64,000 bases of DNA from Duganella sacchari (GCF_900143065.1 NZ_FRCX01000004.1:186001-250000), one strand, 5' to 3'; counted from the first letter of the stretch, positions 1 through 9,178 are shown. A program made the numbers and translations. The notes: generated from the sequence alone by a model not told the origin.

Positions 1-1140
1 GCCTACAACCTGTTCACGCAGAAGCCCAAGCAGGAGAAGGAAGACTTCATCAACTGGACGCAGAGCGTGAAGTACCAGCAGGGCGACGACTACTTCCGTC
101 ACAACGGCGCAGGCGAGATGCTGACTTTCTCGGCCGCCGACTTCGAAGACTTCCGCCAGCCGCGCCCTGACATGCCGGACAATATGGAAGACGACCTGGA
201 AGGCGTGGTGCGCGTGCTGGCGCAGAACCGCTGGCCATGGCGCATGCACGCGACCTACGACGAAACCATCAGCCGCGCGCTGGACGTGTTTGAGCGCGTG
301 AATCAGGACGTCCCGCTGGAAGGCCTGAACTGGTTCTTCGACCATGCCGAGACCATTTCCGACCGTTCGATTGACCGTATCGCAGCGCTGGGCGGCGGTA
401 TCGCCGTGCAGCACCGCATGGCCTATCAGGGTGAGTACTTCATCGAGCGCTATGGCCACGGTGCAGCCGAAGCCACGCCGCCGGTAAAGAAAATCCTCGA
501 AGCCGGCGTGAAGACCTCGGCAGGCACCGATGCCACCCGCGTCGCCTCGTACAACCCTTGGGTATCGCTGGCCTGGCTCATCACCGGCAAGACCGTCAGC
601 GGCGCCCAGTTGTACCCGCGCGCCAACTGCCTGGACCGCGAAGCAGCGCTGCGCATGTGGACCGAGAACACCACCTGGTTCTCGAACGAGGAAGGCAAGA
701 AAGGCCGTATCCAGGTTGGCCAGCTGGCCGACATGATCGTGCCAGACAAAGACTTCTTCGCCTGCGCGGAAAGCGAAATCTGGGACCTGGCTTCGGACCT
801 GACCATCGTCGGCGGCAAAGTGGTGTATGCGGCCGGCATGTTCGCCAGCCACGATCTGCCGCCGCCGCCCGCAATGCCCGACTGGTCGCCGGTGCGCCGC
901 TTCGGTGGCTATGCCGGCTGGGGCGAGAAGCAAGGCACCAGCCGTGCCGCGCTCAAGGAGCTGGAGCAGCGCCAGTTGCAGCAGAAGCGCGAACGCCAGC
1001 AGCAGGCCGCCGCCTGCGGCTGCGCCAATAACTGCAATGTGCACGGCCACCAGCACACCGGCGCGTGGGCCAGCAAGTTGCCGATCTCCGACCTGAAGAG
1101 CTTCTGGGGCGCGCTGGGTTGCGCCTGCTGGGCGGTGTGA
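1..1140 (+). CDS. Amidohydrolase (YtcJ-like, family 3), 5' part missing
   Basis: Reading frame is open from base 1, so the N-terminal half, including the first metal-binding His-x-His, lies outside the window. The visible 379 residues carry later amidohydrolase landmarks: a MHATYDE segment, FDHAETIS, and the metal-ligand AGTDATR motif near the C-terminal third. The family hydrolyses C-N bonds in varied substrates; nothing here fixes the substrate. After the barrel comes an alanine/glutamine-rich linker and an odd tail rich in Cys and His (CGCANNCNVHGHQH), followed by two more Cys near the end. The next gene starts inside its stop codon (TGATG), so the two are probably co-translated. Confidence 0.85.
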   Translation, partial: AYNLFTQKPKQEKEDFINWTQSVKYQQGDDYFRHNGAGEMLTFSAADFEDFRQPRPDMPDNMEDDLEGVVRVLAQNRWPWRMHATYDETISRALDVFERVNQDVPLEGLNWFFDHAETISDRSIDRIAALGGGIAVQHRMAYQGEYFIERYGHGAAEATPPVKKILEAGVKTSAGTDATRVASYNPWVSLAWLITGKTVSGAQLYPRANCLDREAALRMWTENTTWFSNEEGKKGRIQVGQLADMIVPDKDFFACAESEIWDLASDLTIVGGKVVYAAGMFASHDLPPPPAMPDWSPVRRFGGYAGWGEKQGTSRAALKELEQRQLQQKRERQQQAAACGCANNCNVHGHQHTGAWASKLPISDLKSFWGALGCACWAV

Positions 1141-1577
1141 TGCGGTCGCCGGATATCGCCACGACCAGCGTTCCGCACGGCGGCGTGAGGGCGCCATGGG
1201 TACGCCGGGTATGCCTGCTGCTGTTGTGCGCCGCCTATCTCCAGGGCGGCATCAACAAGCTGACTGACTTCAATGCCGCCATCGGCGAGATGCAGCATTT
1301 CGGCCTGTCACCTGCGGCGCCCCTGGCAGCGCTGGTGATCGCGCTGGAACTGGGCGCGTCGGTCGCCATCCTGACCGGCTTTTACCGCTGGCTGGGCGCG
1401 GGCTTTCTTGGCGTGTTCACGCTGATGGCAACCTTCGTGGCCAACCGTTTCTGGGAGATGTCGGGCATGGAGCGCTTCATGGCCGCCAACAGCTTCTTCG
1501 AGCATCTGGGCCTGACCGGCGCCTTCCTGCTGGTGGCCTGGCTCGATATGCAGAAAGGCGGCGATGGAACGCGGTGA
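1140..1577 (+). CDS. DoxX-family small membrane protein
   Basis: 145 residues with about four hydrophobic segments. The first helix carries a GGINKL-type motif, followed by PAAPLAALVIALELGASVAILTG, typical of DoxX/DoxD-like membrane proteins. These are inner-membrane proteins, often linked to redox or thiol stress; the exact job is unknown. The ATG at 1140 overlaps the stop of the amidohydrolase, and the 3' end overlaps the next gene by 14 bases, so the three probably form one operon. A longer in-frame start at 1065 exists but would lie deep inside the upstream gene and adds no recognisable sequence. Confidence 0.75.
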   Translation: MRSPDIATTSVPHGGVRAPWVRRVCLLLLCAAYLQGGINKLTDFNAAIGEMQHFGLSPAAPLAALVIALELGASVAILTGFYRWLGAGFLGVFTLMATFVANRFWEMSGMERFMAANSFFEHLGLTGAFLLVAWLDMQKGGDGTR

Positions 1578-2220
1578 CATCAAGCAGGGCATCGCGCTGG
1601 GTTTCCTGGCCGGGTATGTGGACACGCTGGGCTTTGTCGGGCTGTTCGGCCTGTTCACCGCCCACGTGACCGGCAACTTCGTACTGATAGGCCGCGCGCT
1701 GATCGAGCCCTCGCAATCGATCACCATCAAGCTCATGGTGTTCCCAGTATTTATCCTGTTTGTCGCGCTGGCGCGGCTGGCGATACTGTACTGGGACCGG
1801 CGCAGCGCCAAAACGCTGCGCAACAGCTTCCTGTTCCAGCTGGCGATGATGCTGGCGACCGTGGTGTGCGCGTGGCACGCGGCGCCGGTGGTGCGGGCCT
1901 CCGCGCCGCTGACACTGATGACTGGCATGCTGTGCGCCGGCGCCATGGCGGTGCAGAACTGCTACGGCAAGCTTTTGCTGGGCAAGACGGCGGCCACCAC
2001 GGTCATGACGGGCAATGTGACCACGCTGGTGATTGAGCTGGTGGACTCGCTGCGCGGCGATCCCGAGGCGATAGGCCGCTGCAAAAAGCTGACCTGGCCG
2101 GTGCTGGCGTTTGCCGCCGGCTGCATGAGCGGCGGCGTCGGGTTTGTGCTGGCTGGCTTCCACGGCCTGCTGCTGCCGTGCGTGTTGCTGGTCTGGCTGG
2201 CCTGGAGTGCGAAGGACTAG
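1564..2220 (+). CDS. YoaK-family (DUF1275) membrane protein
   Basis: 218 residues with about six predicted membrane helices and the family landmarks GYVDTLGFVGLFGLFTAHVTGN near residues 17-38 and KTAATTVMTGNVTTL near 140-155. The paired T-x-N motifs are characteristic of the DUF1275/YoaK family, whose function is unknown although transport is often suggested. It overlaps the end of the DoxX gene and is the last gene of the rightward group. The convergent LuxR regulator ends 8 bases downstream. Confidence 0.85.
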   Translation: MERGDIKQGIALGFLAGYVDTLGFVGLFGLFTAHVTGNFVLIGRALIEPSQSITIKLMVFPVFILFVALARLAILYWDRRSAKTLRNSFLFQLAMMLATVVCAWHAAPVVRASAPLTLMTGMLCAGAMAVQNCYGKLLLGKTAATTVMTGNVTTLVIELVDSLRGDPEAIGRCKKLTWPVLAFAAGCMSGGVGFVLAGFHGLLLPCVLLVWLAWSAKD

Positions 2221-2228
2221 ATCGTCAA

Positions 2229-2861
2229 TTACATTGTAATAATCCCGCGCTTGAGGGCGATCGTTACCGCGTGGGTGCGATCGTTCGCGGCCAGTTTGGC
2301 CAGCACGTTCTTCATATGCGCCTTGACGGTTTCCTCGGAAATCGACAGGCGTTCCGCGATGCGGCGATTGGAATTTCCGGTCGCCGCATAATTCAACACT
2401 TCCATCTCGCGCGAGCTTAACGGACCCTGGCCCATGTGCTGGGCCAGTTCCATGGCGATTTCCGGCGGGATGCGGCGCTGGCCCATGTGCACACCGCGCA
2501 CGGTGTCCAGCAAGTCCTTGCGCAAAGTGCTCTTCAACAGGAAGCCGGCGGCGCCACCCTGGACGGCGCGCAGGATCTGCGCGTCGCCCTTGTAGGTGGT
2601 CAGCATGACGACACGGGCGTTGTTATGCTCGCGGCGGATTTCCTGCAGCGCGGTGACGCCATCCATTTCCGGCATGGCGATATCCATGATGGTGACGTCG
2701 GGCCGCAGCTGCGCGTGCGCGGCGACGGCCTCGCGGCCATTGCTTGCTTCGCCCACCCAGGCCATGTCGGCCTGGCTGGAGATGGCCTCGCCCAGGCCAG
2801 CACGCAACAGCGGATGGTCGTCCACAACCAGCACGGAAATAGGGCGGGAAGTATCACTCAT
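2229..2861 (-). CDS. LuxR/NarL-type response regulator
   Basis: About 210 residues. The N-terminal receiver has the acidic pair in VVDDHPLLRAG, the phosphoacceptor in TIMDIAMPEMDG, and the conserved Lys in FLLKSTLRKDL. The C-terminal LuxR helix-turn-helix runs from LSSREMEVL to SISEETVKAHMKNVLAKL. It is a cytoplasmic DNA-binding regulator activated by a histidine kinase, but no kinase gene is adjacent. It follows the secreted hydrolase gene on the same strand, so read-through is possible. In-frame starts at 2891 (GTG), 2870 and 2861 are possible. None has a strong Shine-Dalgarno; 2861 is chosen because the receiver fold begins right after it. Confidence 0.85.
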   Translation of the reverse strand: MSDTSRPISVLVVDDHPLLRAGLGEAISSQADMAWVGEASNGREAVAAHAQLRPDVTIMDIAMPEMDGVTALQEIRREHNNARVVMLTTYKGDAQILRAVQGGAAGFLLKSTLRKDLLDTVRGVHMGQRRIPPEIAMELAQHMGQGPLSSREMEVLNYAATGNSNRRIAERLSISEETVKAHMKNVLAKLAANDRTHAVTIALKRGIITM

Positions 2862-2899
2862 ACTACGCATTGTCACGATATTCGCTGACACCAGACTGA

Positions 2900-3835
2900 C
2901 TAGCGCAACTGCGTGTAGCTGACCGGCACCCAGTCGTAGCCTTTGCCCGCCGTGCGCAGATGGCCCAGGCCCGGGAAGGAGATGTGGCTGGCGCCCACCA
3001 GCGCACCTTCCCTGGCTGCCGCCTGGAAGACCTTGGCGCGTGCAGCTGCGGCGTTCTTGGCGTCGCTGTCAAAACCGATCGTCACTTCCGGATGCGGGAA
3101 CTGCACCGCGCCTGCGTGGATCAGGTCACCGATCAGCACCAGCTTCTTGCCCTTGCTTTCCACCGTATAGATGGTGTGGCCTGGCGTGTGGCCGTAGCTG
3201 GACGTGGCGCGCACGCCGGCTGCCAGTTCAGTGTCGCCGCTGAACGGTTGCACGCGCTGGGCGTAGGGATTCAGCGACGCCATCGCGCCCTGGAAGAAGC
3301 CTTTGCTGGCGGCCGGCGCCTTGTCCATATTGGCCTGGCTGAGCCAGAAGTCGGTATCGTGCTTGTCGGCGCGCACCACGGCGTTGGTGAACACGGTCTG
3401 GCTGCTGGCTGCCAGGCCGCCCACGTGGTCCGGGTGCAGGTGGGTCAGGTAGATTTCATCCACTTGCTCCGGCTGATAACCGGAGGCCTTCAGGTTGGCC
3501 ACCAGCTTGCCCAGGGTCGGGCCGAACAGGCTGCCCGCGCCCGTATCCACCAGTATCAGTTTGCTGCCGGTGTTAATCAGGAAGGCGTTGACCGACGATT
3601 CGGTTGGCGTGTTCTGGAAGTTGCGGGCCAGCGCCTTGGTGGTGACGGCAGCCGGTTCGTGCAGCAGTTTGTCGAATGGCAGATCGATTGTGCCATCGCT
3701 CAGCGCGGTGACTTCAAAATCGCCCAGCATGATGCGATGGAAGCCTGGCGCATTGGTGCCGGCCAGCGGCGCGGCAGCAAACACAGGAGCGTAAACGGCG
3801 AAGGCCAGAGCGGCAAACAGGGGTGTGAATTTCAT
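2900..3835 (-). CDS. Secreted metallo-beta-lactamase-fold hydrolase
   Basis: 311 residues with a clear Sec signal peptide (MKFTPLFAALAFAVYAPVFA, cleavage after an A-x-A). The zinc-binding motif is HLHPDHVGG, with H132, H134, D136 and H137. Further ligands are likely in GHTPGHT and GDLIHAG. The architecture resembles quorum-quenching or AHL-lactonase-like and alkylsulfatase-like members of the superfamily, so it is a periplasmic or exported metallohydrolase of unknown substrate. The start was chosen at 3835 because AAGGA sits 7-8 bases upstream. A much longer open frame upstream crosses the LysR gene and is non-coding in style. It is divergent from the LysR regulator, its likely controller. 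Confidence 0.85.
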   Translation of the reverse strand: MKFTPLFAALAFAVYAPVFAAAPLAGTNAPGFHRIMLGDFEVTALSDGTIDLPFDKLLHEPAAVTTKALARNFQNTPTESSVNAFLINTGSKLILVDTGAGSLFGPTLGKLVANLKASGYQPEQVDEIYLTHLHPDHVGGLAASSQTVFTNAVVRADKHDTDFWLSQANMDKAPAASKGFFQGAMASLNPYAQRVQPFSGDTELAAGVRATSSYGHTPGHTIYTVESKGKKLVLIGDLIHAGAVQFPHPEVTIGFDSDAKNAAAARAKVFQAAAREGALVGASHISFPGLGHLRTAGKGYDWVPVSYTQLR

Positions 3836-3917
3836 TATTGTCATCCTTAACAATTCATCGATAAGCGAAGTATGCTGCTTTGCAAAAAATGGCACAATAT
3901 GCAAAAAGGCAAATAGT

Positions 3918-3936
3918 CTTTGCAAAATCCGCAAAG
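3918..3936. promoter_or_regulatory. Inverted repeat, candidate LysR operator
   Basis: Perfect inverted repeat CTTTGC-N7-GCAAAG in the AT-rich gap between the divergent hydrolase and LysR genes. It contains a T-N11-A core (3921-3933), the usual LysR box. Another CTTTGC lies upstream at 3878-3883. The position, about 20-40 bases before the LysR start, suits autoregulation and control of the hydrolase. Confidence 0.5.
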
Positions 3937-3957
3937 ATGTCTGCCGGTGGAGAAATG

Positions 3958-4923
3958 ATGATTGATGCTTTGAAGTGCTTCGTGACCGTGGTGGAGTTGA
4001 GCAGTTTGTCGCGGGCTGCGGTACAGCTGGAAATGGCCGTGTCTTCGGTGTCGCGCAAGATCGACGCGCTGGAGTCTGAACTGGGCGCGCGCCTGCTGCT
4101 GCGCAGCTCGCGCCATGTGGTGGTGACCGATGCGGGGGAGCGCTTCCTGCCGCGTGCTCGCAATATCCTGGCCGAGCTGGCGGATGGCAAACATGCCGTG
4201 CAGGAGCTGGACAGCGAGCCTCGCGGCCTGCTGACGGTGACTGCGCCGGCCGCATTCGGGCGCCTGCATGTGGCGCCGGCGATCGCCTCGTTCCTGCAGC
4301 GCTATCCGCTGATTGAAGTGGATCTGCATGTCAGCGACGACGTGGTGGACCTGTCCGCGCGACGCGTGGATGTTGCAGTGCGGGCCGGCGTGCTGCCTGC
4401 CAGCGACCTGGTGGCGACGTGGCTGGCGGGAATGAACCGTGTGGTCAGCGCCAGCCCGGCCTATCTGGCGCGGTATGGCTGGCCGGCGTCGCCCGAGGAC
4501 CTGCTCAAGCATCAGTGCCTGACGGTGAATGGCCGCGTGCCGCCGCGCGGCTGGTGGCGCTTTGAAGGTGTCAACGGTAACCAGCCCTTGCCGGTCAAGG
4601 GCAATCTGCGCTGCGACGATACCGACTCGCTGCTGCATGCGGCCATCAGCGGCGCCGGCATTGTGCATCTGGCCAACTGGCTGGCCAGTGATGCGATTGT
4701 GGCGGGCCAGCTGGTGCCGGTGTTTCCGATGCTGCCGATTGAGCGCGACGACGTGCGCCGCGATACGAATGCGCCGGCGATACATGCCGTGCATATGCCG
4801 GGCCGGTCCAACCAGGCCAAGTCACAGCTGTTGATACGTCATTTGAAGGAGTATTTTGGCAGTCCCGCATATTGGGACGTGGCGATGGAGGCTGCCGGGG
4901 CGGGCGAGCGCCGCGCCCCGTGA
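3958..4923 (+). CDS. LysR-family transcriptional regulator
   Basis: 321 residues. The N-terminal winged HTH (IDALKCFVTVVELSSLSRAAVQLEMAVSSVSRKIDALE) is followed by a substrate-binding domain with RVDVAVRAGVLPASDLVA, typical of the CrgA/DsdC-like LysR group that often controls a divergent gene. Start chosen at 3958 (second of two consecutive ATGs) because GGAGA lies just upstream; starts further upstream would run through the operator-like inverted repeat. Divergent from the secreted metallo-hydrolase, which is its most probable target. The C-terminus is a low-conservation extension after the effector domain. Confidence 0.88.
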   Translation: MIDALKCFVTVVELSSLSRAAVQLEMAVSSVSRKIDALESELGARLLLRSSRHVVVTDAGERFLPRARNILAELADGKHAVQELDSEPRGLLTVTAPAAFGRLHVAPAIASFLQRYPLIEVDLHVSDDVVDLSARRVDVAVRAGVLPASDLVATWLAGMNRVVSASPAYLARYGWPASPEDLLKHQCLTVNGRVPPRGWWRFEGVNGNQPLPVKGNLRCDDTDSLLHAAISGAGIVHLANWLASDAIVAGQLVPVFPMLPIERDDVRRDTNAPAIHAVHMPGRSNQAKSQLLIRHLKEYFGSPAYWDVAMEAAGAGERRAP

Positions 4924-4955
4924 GGTGAGTCAGCGGTCAGGCAGATGCAACGGGC

Positions 4956-5903
4956 TTAGTCCCAGTCGCTGCCGCCACCACCACCGCCGCTGTCGCTGCT
5001 GCCGCCGCCATCATCCCAGCCACCGCTGGTGCCAAAGTCGTTGCCGCCCATGTCGTCACGGCGCAGCAGTTCGTCGCGCGAGGACGGATCGTCGTAGACG
5101 ATGTCATTGCGTGGCTGGCCGGAGCCGGAATCGTGGTTGCCGCCCGTGAACTGGCGCGCAATCGCTTCGCCGGCCACGATACCTGCACCTACTGCGGCGC
5201 CGGTCGCCAGGCCGCCCATGATGCGCGAGCCCATGCCAGGCTGCTGCGGTTGCGGATAGCCCGGTTGGCCGTAGCCTGGCTGGCCATAACCCTGTTGCGG
5301 TACGCCACCCGGCGTATAGCCTGGAGCGCCGCCGGGATTGTAGCCGCCCGGGTTGAAGCCATCATTAACGGCTTGCTGTTGCTGGCCGCGCTGCATGAAG
5401 CGGGTCGCCAGCCAGATAAAGCCAACCAGGCCGACGCCCAGGATCAGGATACTGGTCAGGGAAAAGCCGCTGCTTTGCTGTGGCGCGTTGGCGTAGCCGC
5501 CGCTGTTATAGCCGCTGCCGCCGCCATTCTGGCGTGCCGGCTGCTGCGAATAATTCACCTTCTGGCCTTGCACCAGCAGGGTTTTGAGCTTGGTCACCGC
5601 GGCGGGATCGATTTTGGGCAGGCCGGGGGCCAGCTGTTCAGCCTTGGCCAGCGACGCTTGCGCAGCCACGAACTGGCCTTGCTTGGCCTGCAGCTCGGCT
5701 TCGACAAAATACGCCTTCGCGCTGTTCGGGTGCGCTTTGAGCACCTGGTCCAGCATGGACTGGGCTTCCGCGTACTTGCCCGCTTCCGCCGCCACATAGA
5801 TTTCGTGGATGGTGGGTTCGGCGGCAAATACAGGTGCGGTCAGCGCCATGGCGCCCGCCAGCAAGGTGATACGTGCAATAGATTTAGCCGTCAAATGTTT
5901 CAT
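4956..5903 (-). CDS. Secreted/membrane TPR protein with Gly-rich tail
   Basis: 315 residues. A signal peptide ends at APVFAAE, followed by a tetratricopeptide-like segment (about residues 30-110: YAEAQSMLDQVLKAHPNSAKAYFVEAEL). A single membrane helix follows (about 148-167, LTSILILGVGLVGFIWLATR), then a Gly/Tyr/Pro/Gln-rich stretch with repeated GYGQPGYGQPGYPQ, a GLATGAAVGAGIVAGEAI glycine helix, and a Ser/Gly/Asp terminus ending SDWD. A strong AGGAGG lies 6 bases before the ATG. The layout resembles proteins with an N-terminal TPR facing the periplasm and a disordered tail. Function is unknown. Confidence 0.75.
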   Translation of the reverse strand: MKHLTAKSIARITLLAGAMALTAPVFAAEPTIHEIYVAAEAGKYAEAQSMLDQVLKAHPNSAKAYFVEAELQAKQGQFVAAQASLAKAEQLAPGLPKIDPAAVTKLKTLLVQGQKVNYSQQPARQNGGGSGYNSGGYANAPQQSSGFSLTSILILGVGLVGFIWLATRFMQRGQQQQAVNDGFNPGGYNPGGAPGYTPGGVPQQGYGQPGYGQPGYPQPQQPGMGSRIMGGLATGAAVGAGIVAGEAIARQFTGGNHDSGSGQPRNDIVYDDPSSRDELLRRDDMGGNDFGTSGGWDDGGGSSDSGGGGGGSDWD

Positions 5904-5944
5904 GTGATACCTCCTGGTGAAGACAGGCCTAAGATGAAGCTAGT

Positions 5945-7204
5945 TTACGCTAATTTCAAGGGGGTGGCGGTGCGCTGCAACACAGAGTCCCGCGAAGCGG
6001 CAATGGCGCCCGCCACCATCTCGGCCGTGGCGGCGGCCAGCGTCCAGCCCAGATGGCCGTGGCCGGTGTTGTAATACACGCCTGAGACCTTGCCGGCGCC
6101 CACGCGCGGCACCAGATCCGGCATCATGGGCCGCAGGCCGGCCCATGGCGTCAGGTTGCGGGTGCTGACCTCGGGGAAGTTCTGTTGCACCCAGTTGGTC
6201 AGCGGCGCGATGCGGTCGGCGCGAATGTCGCGGTTAAAGCCATTGAACTCCGCCGTGCCGGCCACGCGCAGGCGCTTGTCGCCCAACCGGCTGCAGACCA
6301 GTTTCACCGTGTCGTCCACCAGGCTGACATTGGGCGCGGCCGCCTGGCTGGCTGCATCGTCCAGATGCAGCGTGACCGAGTAGCCTTTGACCGGATAGAC
6401 ATTGACGTTCTCGCCCACTTGCGCGGCCAGCTCGCGGCTGGCAGCGCCGGCGCAAACCACCACGGCATCGTAATCGCTGGTAGTGGCGCTGTCGTCGTGC
6501 AGCACGGTCAGGCGCACGCCGTTGCTGATGGGGTTGAGCTGCACCACATGCTGATTGAAGCGCAGTTGCGCGCCCAGGCGCTGTGCCGCCTGCGCCAGGC
6601 CGGTGGTGAATTTGTGGATATCGCCGCTGCTGTCGCTGTCGGTGTAATGTCCGGCGTAGTACTGACCTTGCAGCGACGGCTCAATGGCCCGCATCTCCTC
6701 CGGCGTTACCGCGCGGCGCGGCACGCCCGCGCGCGCCAGCAGCTTGCTGACAGCGACCGCGTGTTCGAACTCTGCGCGGTCGTGGTGGATGTGCAGGATG
6801 CCCTGGCGTTTCAGGTCAAACTGTATGCCTTCCTCGTCGGCCCATTGGAACAGGTGCTCGCGCGCCGCCACCGCCATGCGGGCGAGGGCGATGGTGTTGT
6901 CGTGATAGTGCTGCATGGCGCCGATGAATTCGGAAAACCACGACAGCTTGTGCCACGTGGGATGCAGGTGCACCAGCAGCGGCGCATCGCGCTTGAGCAT
7001 CCACTGCAGCGCCTTGGCGATGGTGGCGCGGTGATTCCAGACTTCCGCATTGGAGGCGGACAGCTGGCCGCCGTTGGCATACGAGGTTTCCATCGCCGCA
7101 TAGCGATGGCGTTCCAGCAGGGTGACGGCAAAGCCGCGCTTGGCGAGGGCGTAGGCGGTGGTCACTCCCGTGACGCCGCCGCCGATGATGGCGATGGTTT
7201 TCAT
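5945..7204 (-). CDS. dadA: D-amino acid dehydrogenase (DadA family)
   Basis: 419 residues, the usual length of DadA. The N-terminal FAD-binding Rossmann motif is IIGGGVTGVTTAYALAKRG, with GGQLSASNAEVWN shortly after, and the C-terminal FAD-contact region is YNTGHGHLGWTLAAATAEM. The enzyme oxidises D-amino acids to 2-oxo acids and ammonia at the inner membrane face, passing electrons to the respiratory chain. No alanine racemase is adjacent, so it may be a paralogue with a different preferred substrate. It stands alone between the DUF885 hydrolase and the TPR protein, all on the minus strand. Confidence 0.88.
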   Translation of the reverse strand: MKTIAIIGGGVTGVTTAYALAKRGFAVTLLERHRYAAMETSYANGGQLSASNAEVWNHRATIAKALQWMLKRDAPLLVHLHPTWHKLSWFSEFIGAMQHYHDNTIALARMAVAAREHLFQWADEEGIQFDLKRQGILHIHHDRAEFEHAVAVSKLLARAGVPRRAVTPEEMRAIEPSLQGQYYAGHYTDSDSSGDIHKFTTGLAQAAQRLGAQLRFNQHVVQLNPISNGVRLTVLHDDSATTSDYDAVVVCAGAASRELAAQVGENVNVYPVKGYSVTLHLDDAASQAAAPNVSLVDDTVKLVCSRLGDKRLRVAGTAEFNGFNRDIRADRIAPLTNWVQQNFPEVSTRNLTPWAGLRPMMPDLVPRVGAGKVSGVYYNTGHGHLGWTLAAATAEMVAGAIAASRDSVLQRTATPLKLA

Positions 7205-7251
7205 GATTTCGTGACAAGCTTACAAGAAAACCATCTCCGGATAAACGACTT

Positions 7252-9099
7252 TTACGTTTTCTGTTGTTTGGCGATGTAGCGGTCGATCACGGTCGGCAGC
7301 ACGGTCAGCGGCACGCCAGTGCTGGTGACCAGCGCGTCGTTGAAGCCGGCCAGATCGAACTTGCCGCCCAGCGCCGCCTTGGCGCGCTCACGCTGGCGCA
7401 GGATTTCGTTGTGGCCCATCTTGTAGCCGCAAGCCTGGCCTGGCGATACTGTGTAGCGGTCGATTTCACTGGTCATGGCCTGCTGGCCGCGGCCCGTGTT
7501 CTCGACCAGGAAACGGATCGCCTGCTCGCGCGTCCACTTCATGGCGTGCATGCCTGTGTCCACCACCAGGCGGCAGGCGCGGAATTGCTGCGCTTGCAGA
7601 TAGCCGATCTGGCTGAATGGATCGTTGGCGTACAGGCCAAATTCATCAACCAGTTGTTCCGCGTACAGCGCCCAGCCTTCGATGAAGGCGTTAAAGCCGA
7701 TCAGCGAGGAGATCAGCGGCAGCTGGTCGTGGTGTTCGGCCAGGTAGGCGCCTTGCCACGCGTGGCCGGGCAGGCCTTCGTGCGCGGTCAGGGTGGCGAT
7801 TTCCGACTTCGGCCACAACGTGGTCGATTTCAGGTTGATGTAGTAGATGGCAGGACGCGAACCGTCAAGCGAGGCAAAGTTCATATAGCCCAGCGGTGCG
7901 CCGGCTTCGATATCGACCGGCACGCGCTTGATTTGCAGCGGCACCTTCATGCCGAGGTGCGAAATTTGCGGCATCAGCTTGCGCACCGCCGTCACGCGCT
8001 CGTTGCAGTAGGCGATCAGTTCTTCGCGGCCCTTGTCGTTGTCGGCGTAAAAGCGTTGCGGCTGTTTCGACAACGCCAGCAGGCGCTGGCCCACAGTGCC
8101 ATTGGTGATGCCCTGTTTTTTGAGGATGGCATCAATGCGCGCCTGCAGCTGCTTGTTCTGCTCCAGGCCAATCGCGTGGATTTCCTTTGCGCTGTGGGTG
8201 GTCGAGGTGCCGAGGCGCAGCGCCCATTCGTAATACGCGGCGCCATCCGGCAGGCGGTGTACGCCGGCCACGCTGGTCGCTTTGGCGGAGGCTTTGCTGA
8301 ACGCGGCGATCTGGCGCTCCAGCGCTGGATAGATGGAACCCTCCACCAGTTTCAGCGCGCGGGCATTCCACTCGCCGGGGATGTTCTGCTTTTGCGTACG
8401 CTCGGTAATCGAGGTCACCAGCTTTTGTTTGGCAGCCGGCGTTTTGCGGAAGTCTTTCAGTTGGCCGAGTGCCGTGCGGCAGATGAAGTCGGGCGGCATG
8501 ATGCCTTTGCCCGCCTGCTCCGCGATGCGCGCGGTTTCCTGGTCCAGCATCCTGGCCATGCCTTCCAGGCGGGCCATGTAGGCGTCGGCATCGGCGGCAT
8601 TGTTGATCTGATGCTGGGAGTCGAGGAATTCCGGGAGGCGGGTCAGCGTGCCGTCCTGCTGCGTGACAGGGAAGGGCGCGGTGCCGCCATTGAAGCCGCT
8701 GGCCGCGCCACCGAACGGGAAGCGCAGACCTTGTACGCCCGATTCGGCGGCGTAGGCGATGGTGTCGTAGCGGGTTTGTGCCGTCTCGCTCAGGGCGGCG
8801 CGGCTGATCGCCTGCAGGCGGGTCTGGATGGATTTGACTTCCGCGGCCCATGCGGCATCGCCGGCCGGCGACAGATCTTCCAGCTGCGACTTCAGCGCGG
8901 CGCGCGCGTCCTTGTCCAGACCCAGGCCGGTGGCGCTGGTCGGCGACAGGCGCAGGATCTCTTCTGCGATATCGTCCAGCAGTTTGGCGAAGGTGGCGTC
9001 GGCGGCGTTGCCGCTGTCGGCAAAAGCCAGGCCAGGAGCGGTGCTGGCAGCAGTGGCGGAGAGCGTGGCCAACAGGAAGTCGCGGCGGGAGTAAGTCAT
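7252..9099 (-). CDS. DUF885-family secreted hydrolase, Tat signal
   Basis: 615 residues. The N-terminus carries a twin-arginine signal (SRRDFLLATLSATAAS...GLAFA), implying folded export. The zinc-peptidase-like motif of DUF885, TAHEGLPGHAWQGAYLAEHH, lies in the C-terminal half, with ENTGRGQQAMTSEIDRY and GQACGYKMGHNEILRQRERA after it. The family is thought to be metallo-carboxypeptidase-like (M3/M32-related fold), but substrates are not known. AAGGA lies 5 bases before the ATG. Its neighbour DadA could use released D-amino acids, but that link is speculation. Confidence 0.85.
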   Translation of the reverse strand: MTYSRRDFLLATLSATAASTAPGLAFADSGNAADATFAKLLDDIAEEILRLSPTSATGLGLDKDARAALKSQLEDLSPAGDAAWAAEVKSIQTRLQAISRAALSETAQTRYDTIAYAAESGVQGLRFPFGGAASGFNGGTAPFPVTQQDGTLTRLPEFLDSQHQINNAADADAYMARLEGMARMLDQETARIAEQAGKGIMPPDFICRTALGQLKDFRKTPAAKQKLVTSITERTQKQNIPGEWNARALKLVEGSIYPALERQIAAFSKASAKATSVAGVHRLPDGAAYYEWALRLGTSTTHSAKEIHAIGLEQNKQLQARIDAILKKQGITNGTVGQRLLALSKQPQRFYADNDKGREELIAYCNERVTAVRKLMPQISHLGMKVPLQIKRVPVDIEAGAPLGYMNFASLDGSRPAIYYINLKSTTLWPKSEIATLTAHEGLPGHAWQGAYLAEHHDQLPLISSLIGFNAFIEGWALYAEQLVDEFGLYANDPFSQIGYLQAQQFRACRLVVDTGMHAMKWTREQAIRFLVENTGRGQQAMTSEIDRYTVSPGQACGYKMGHNEILRQRERAKAALGGKFDLAGFNDALVTSTGVPLTVLPTVIDRYIAKQQKT

Positions 9100-9178
9100 G
9101 GCATCCTTTGTATGAGTAAGGTAAAGAATCAGCGCGATGCTGACCTTAGCGTGCTCCCTGCTGCGATGTCAATGGCTT

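Noticed and set aside
2900..4255. 451-residue version of the metallo-hydrolase
   Set aside because: The first 140 residues are opposite the LysR gene and have Pro/Arg/Ser composition without a domain. The 3835 start gives a signal peptide.
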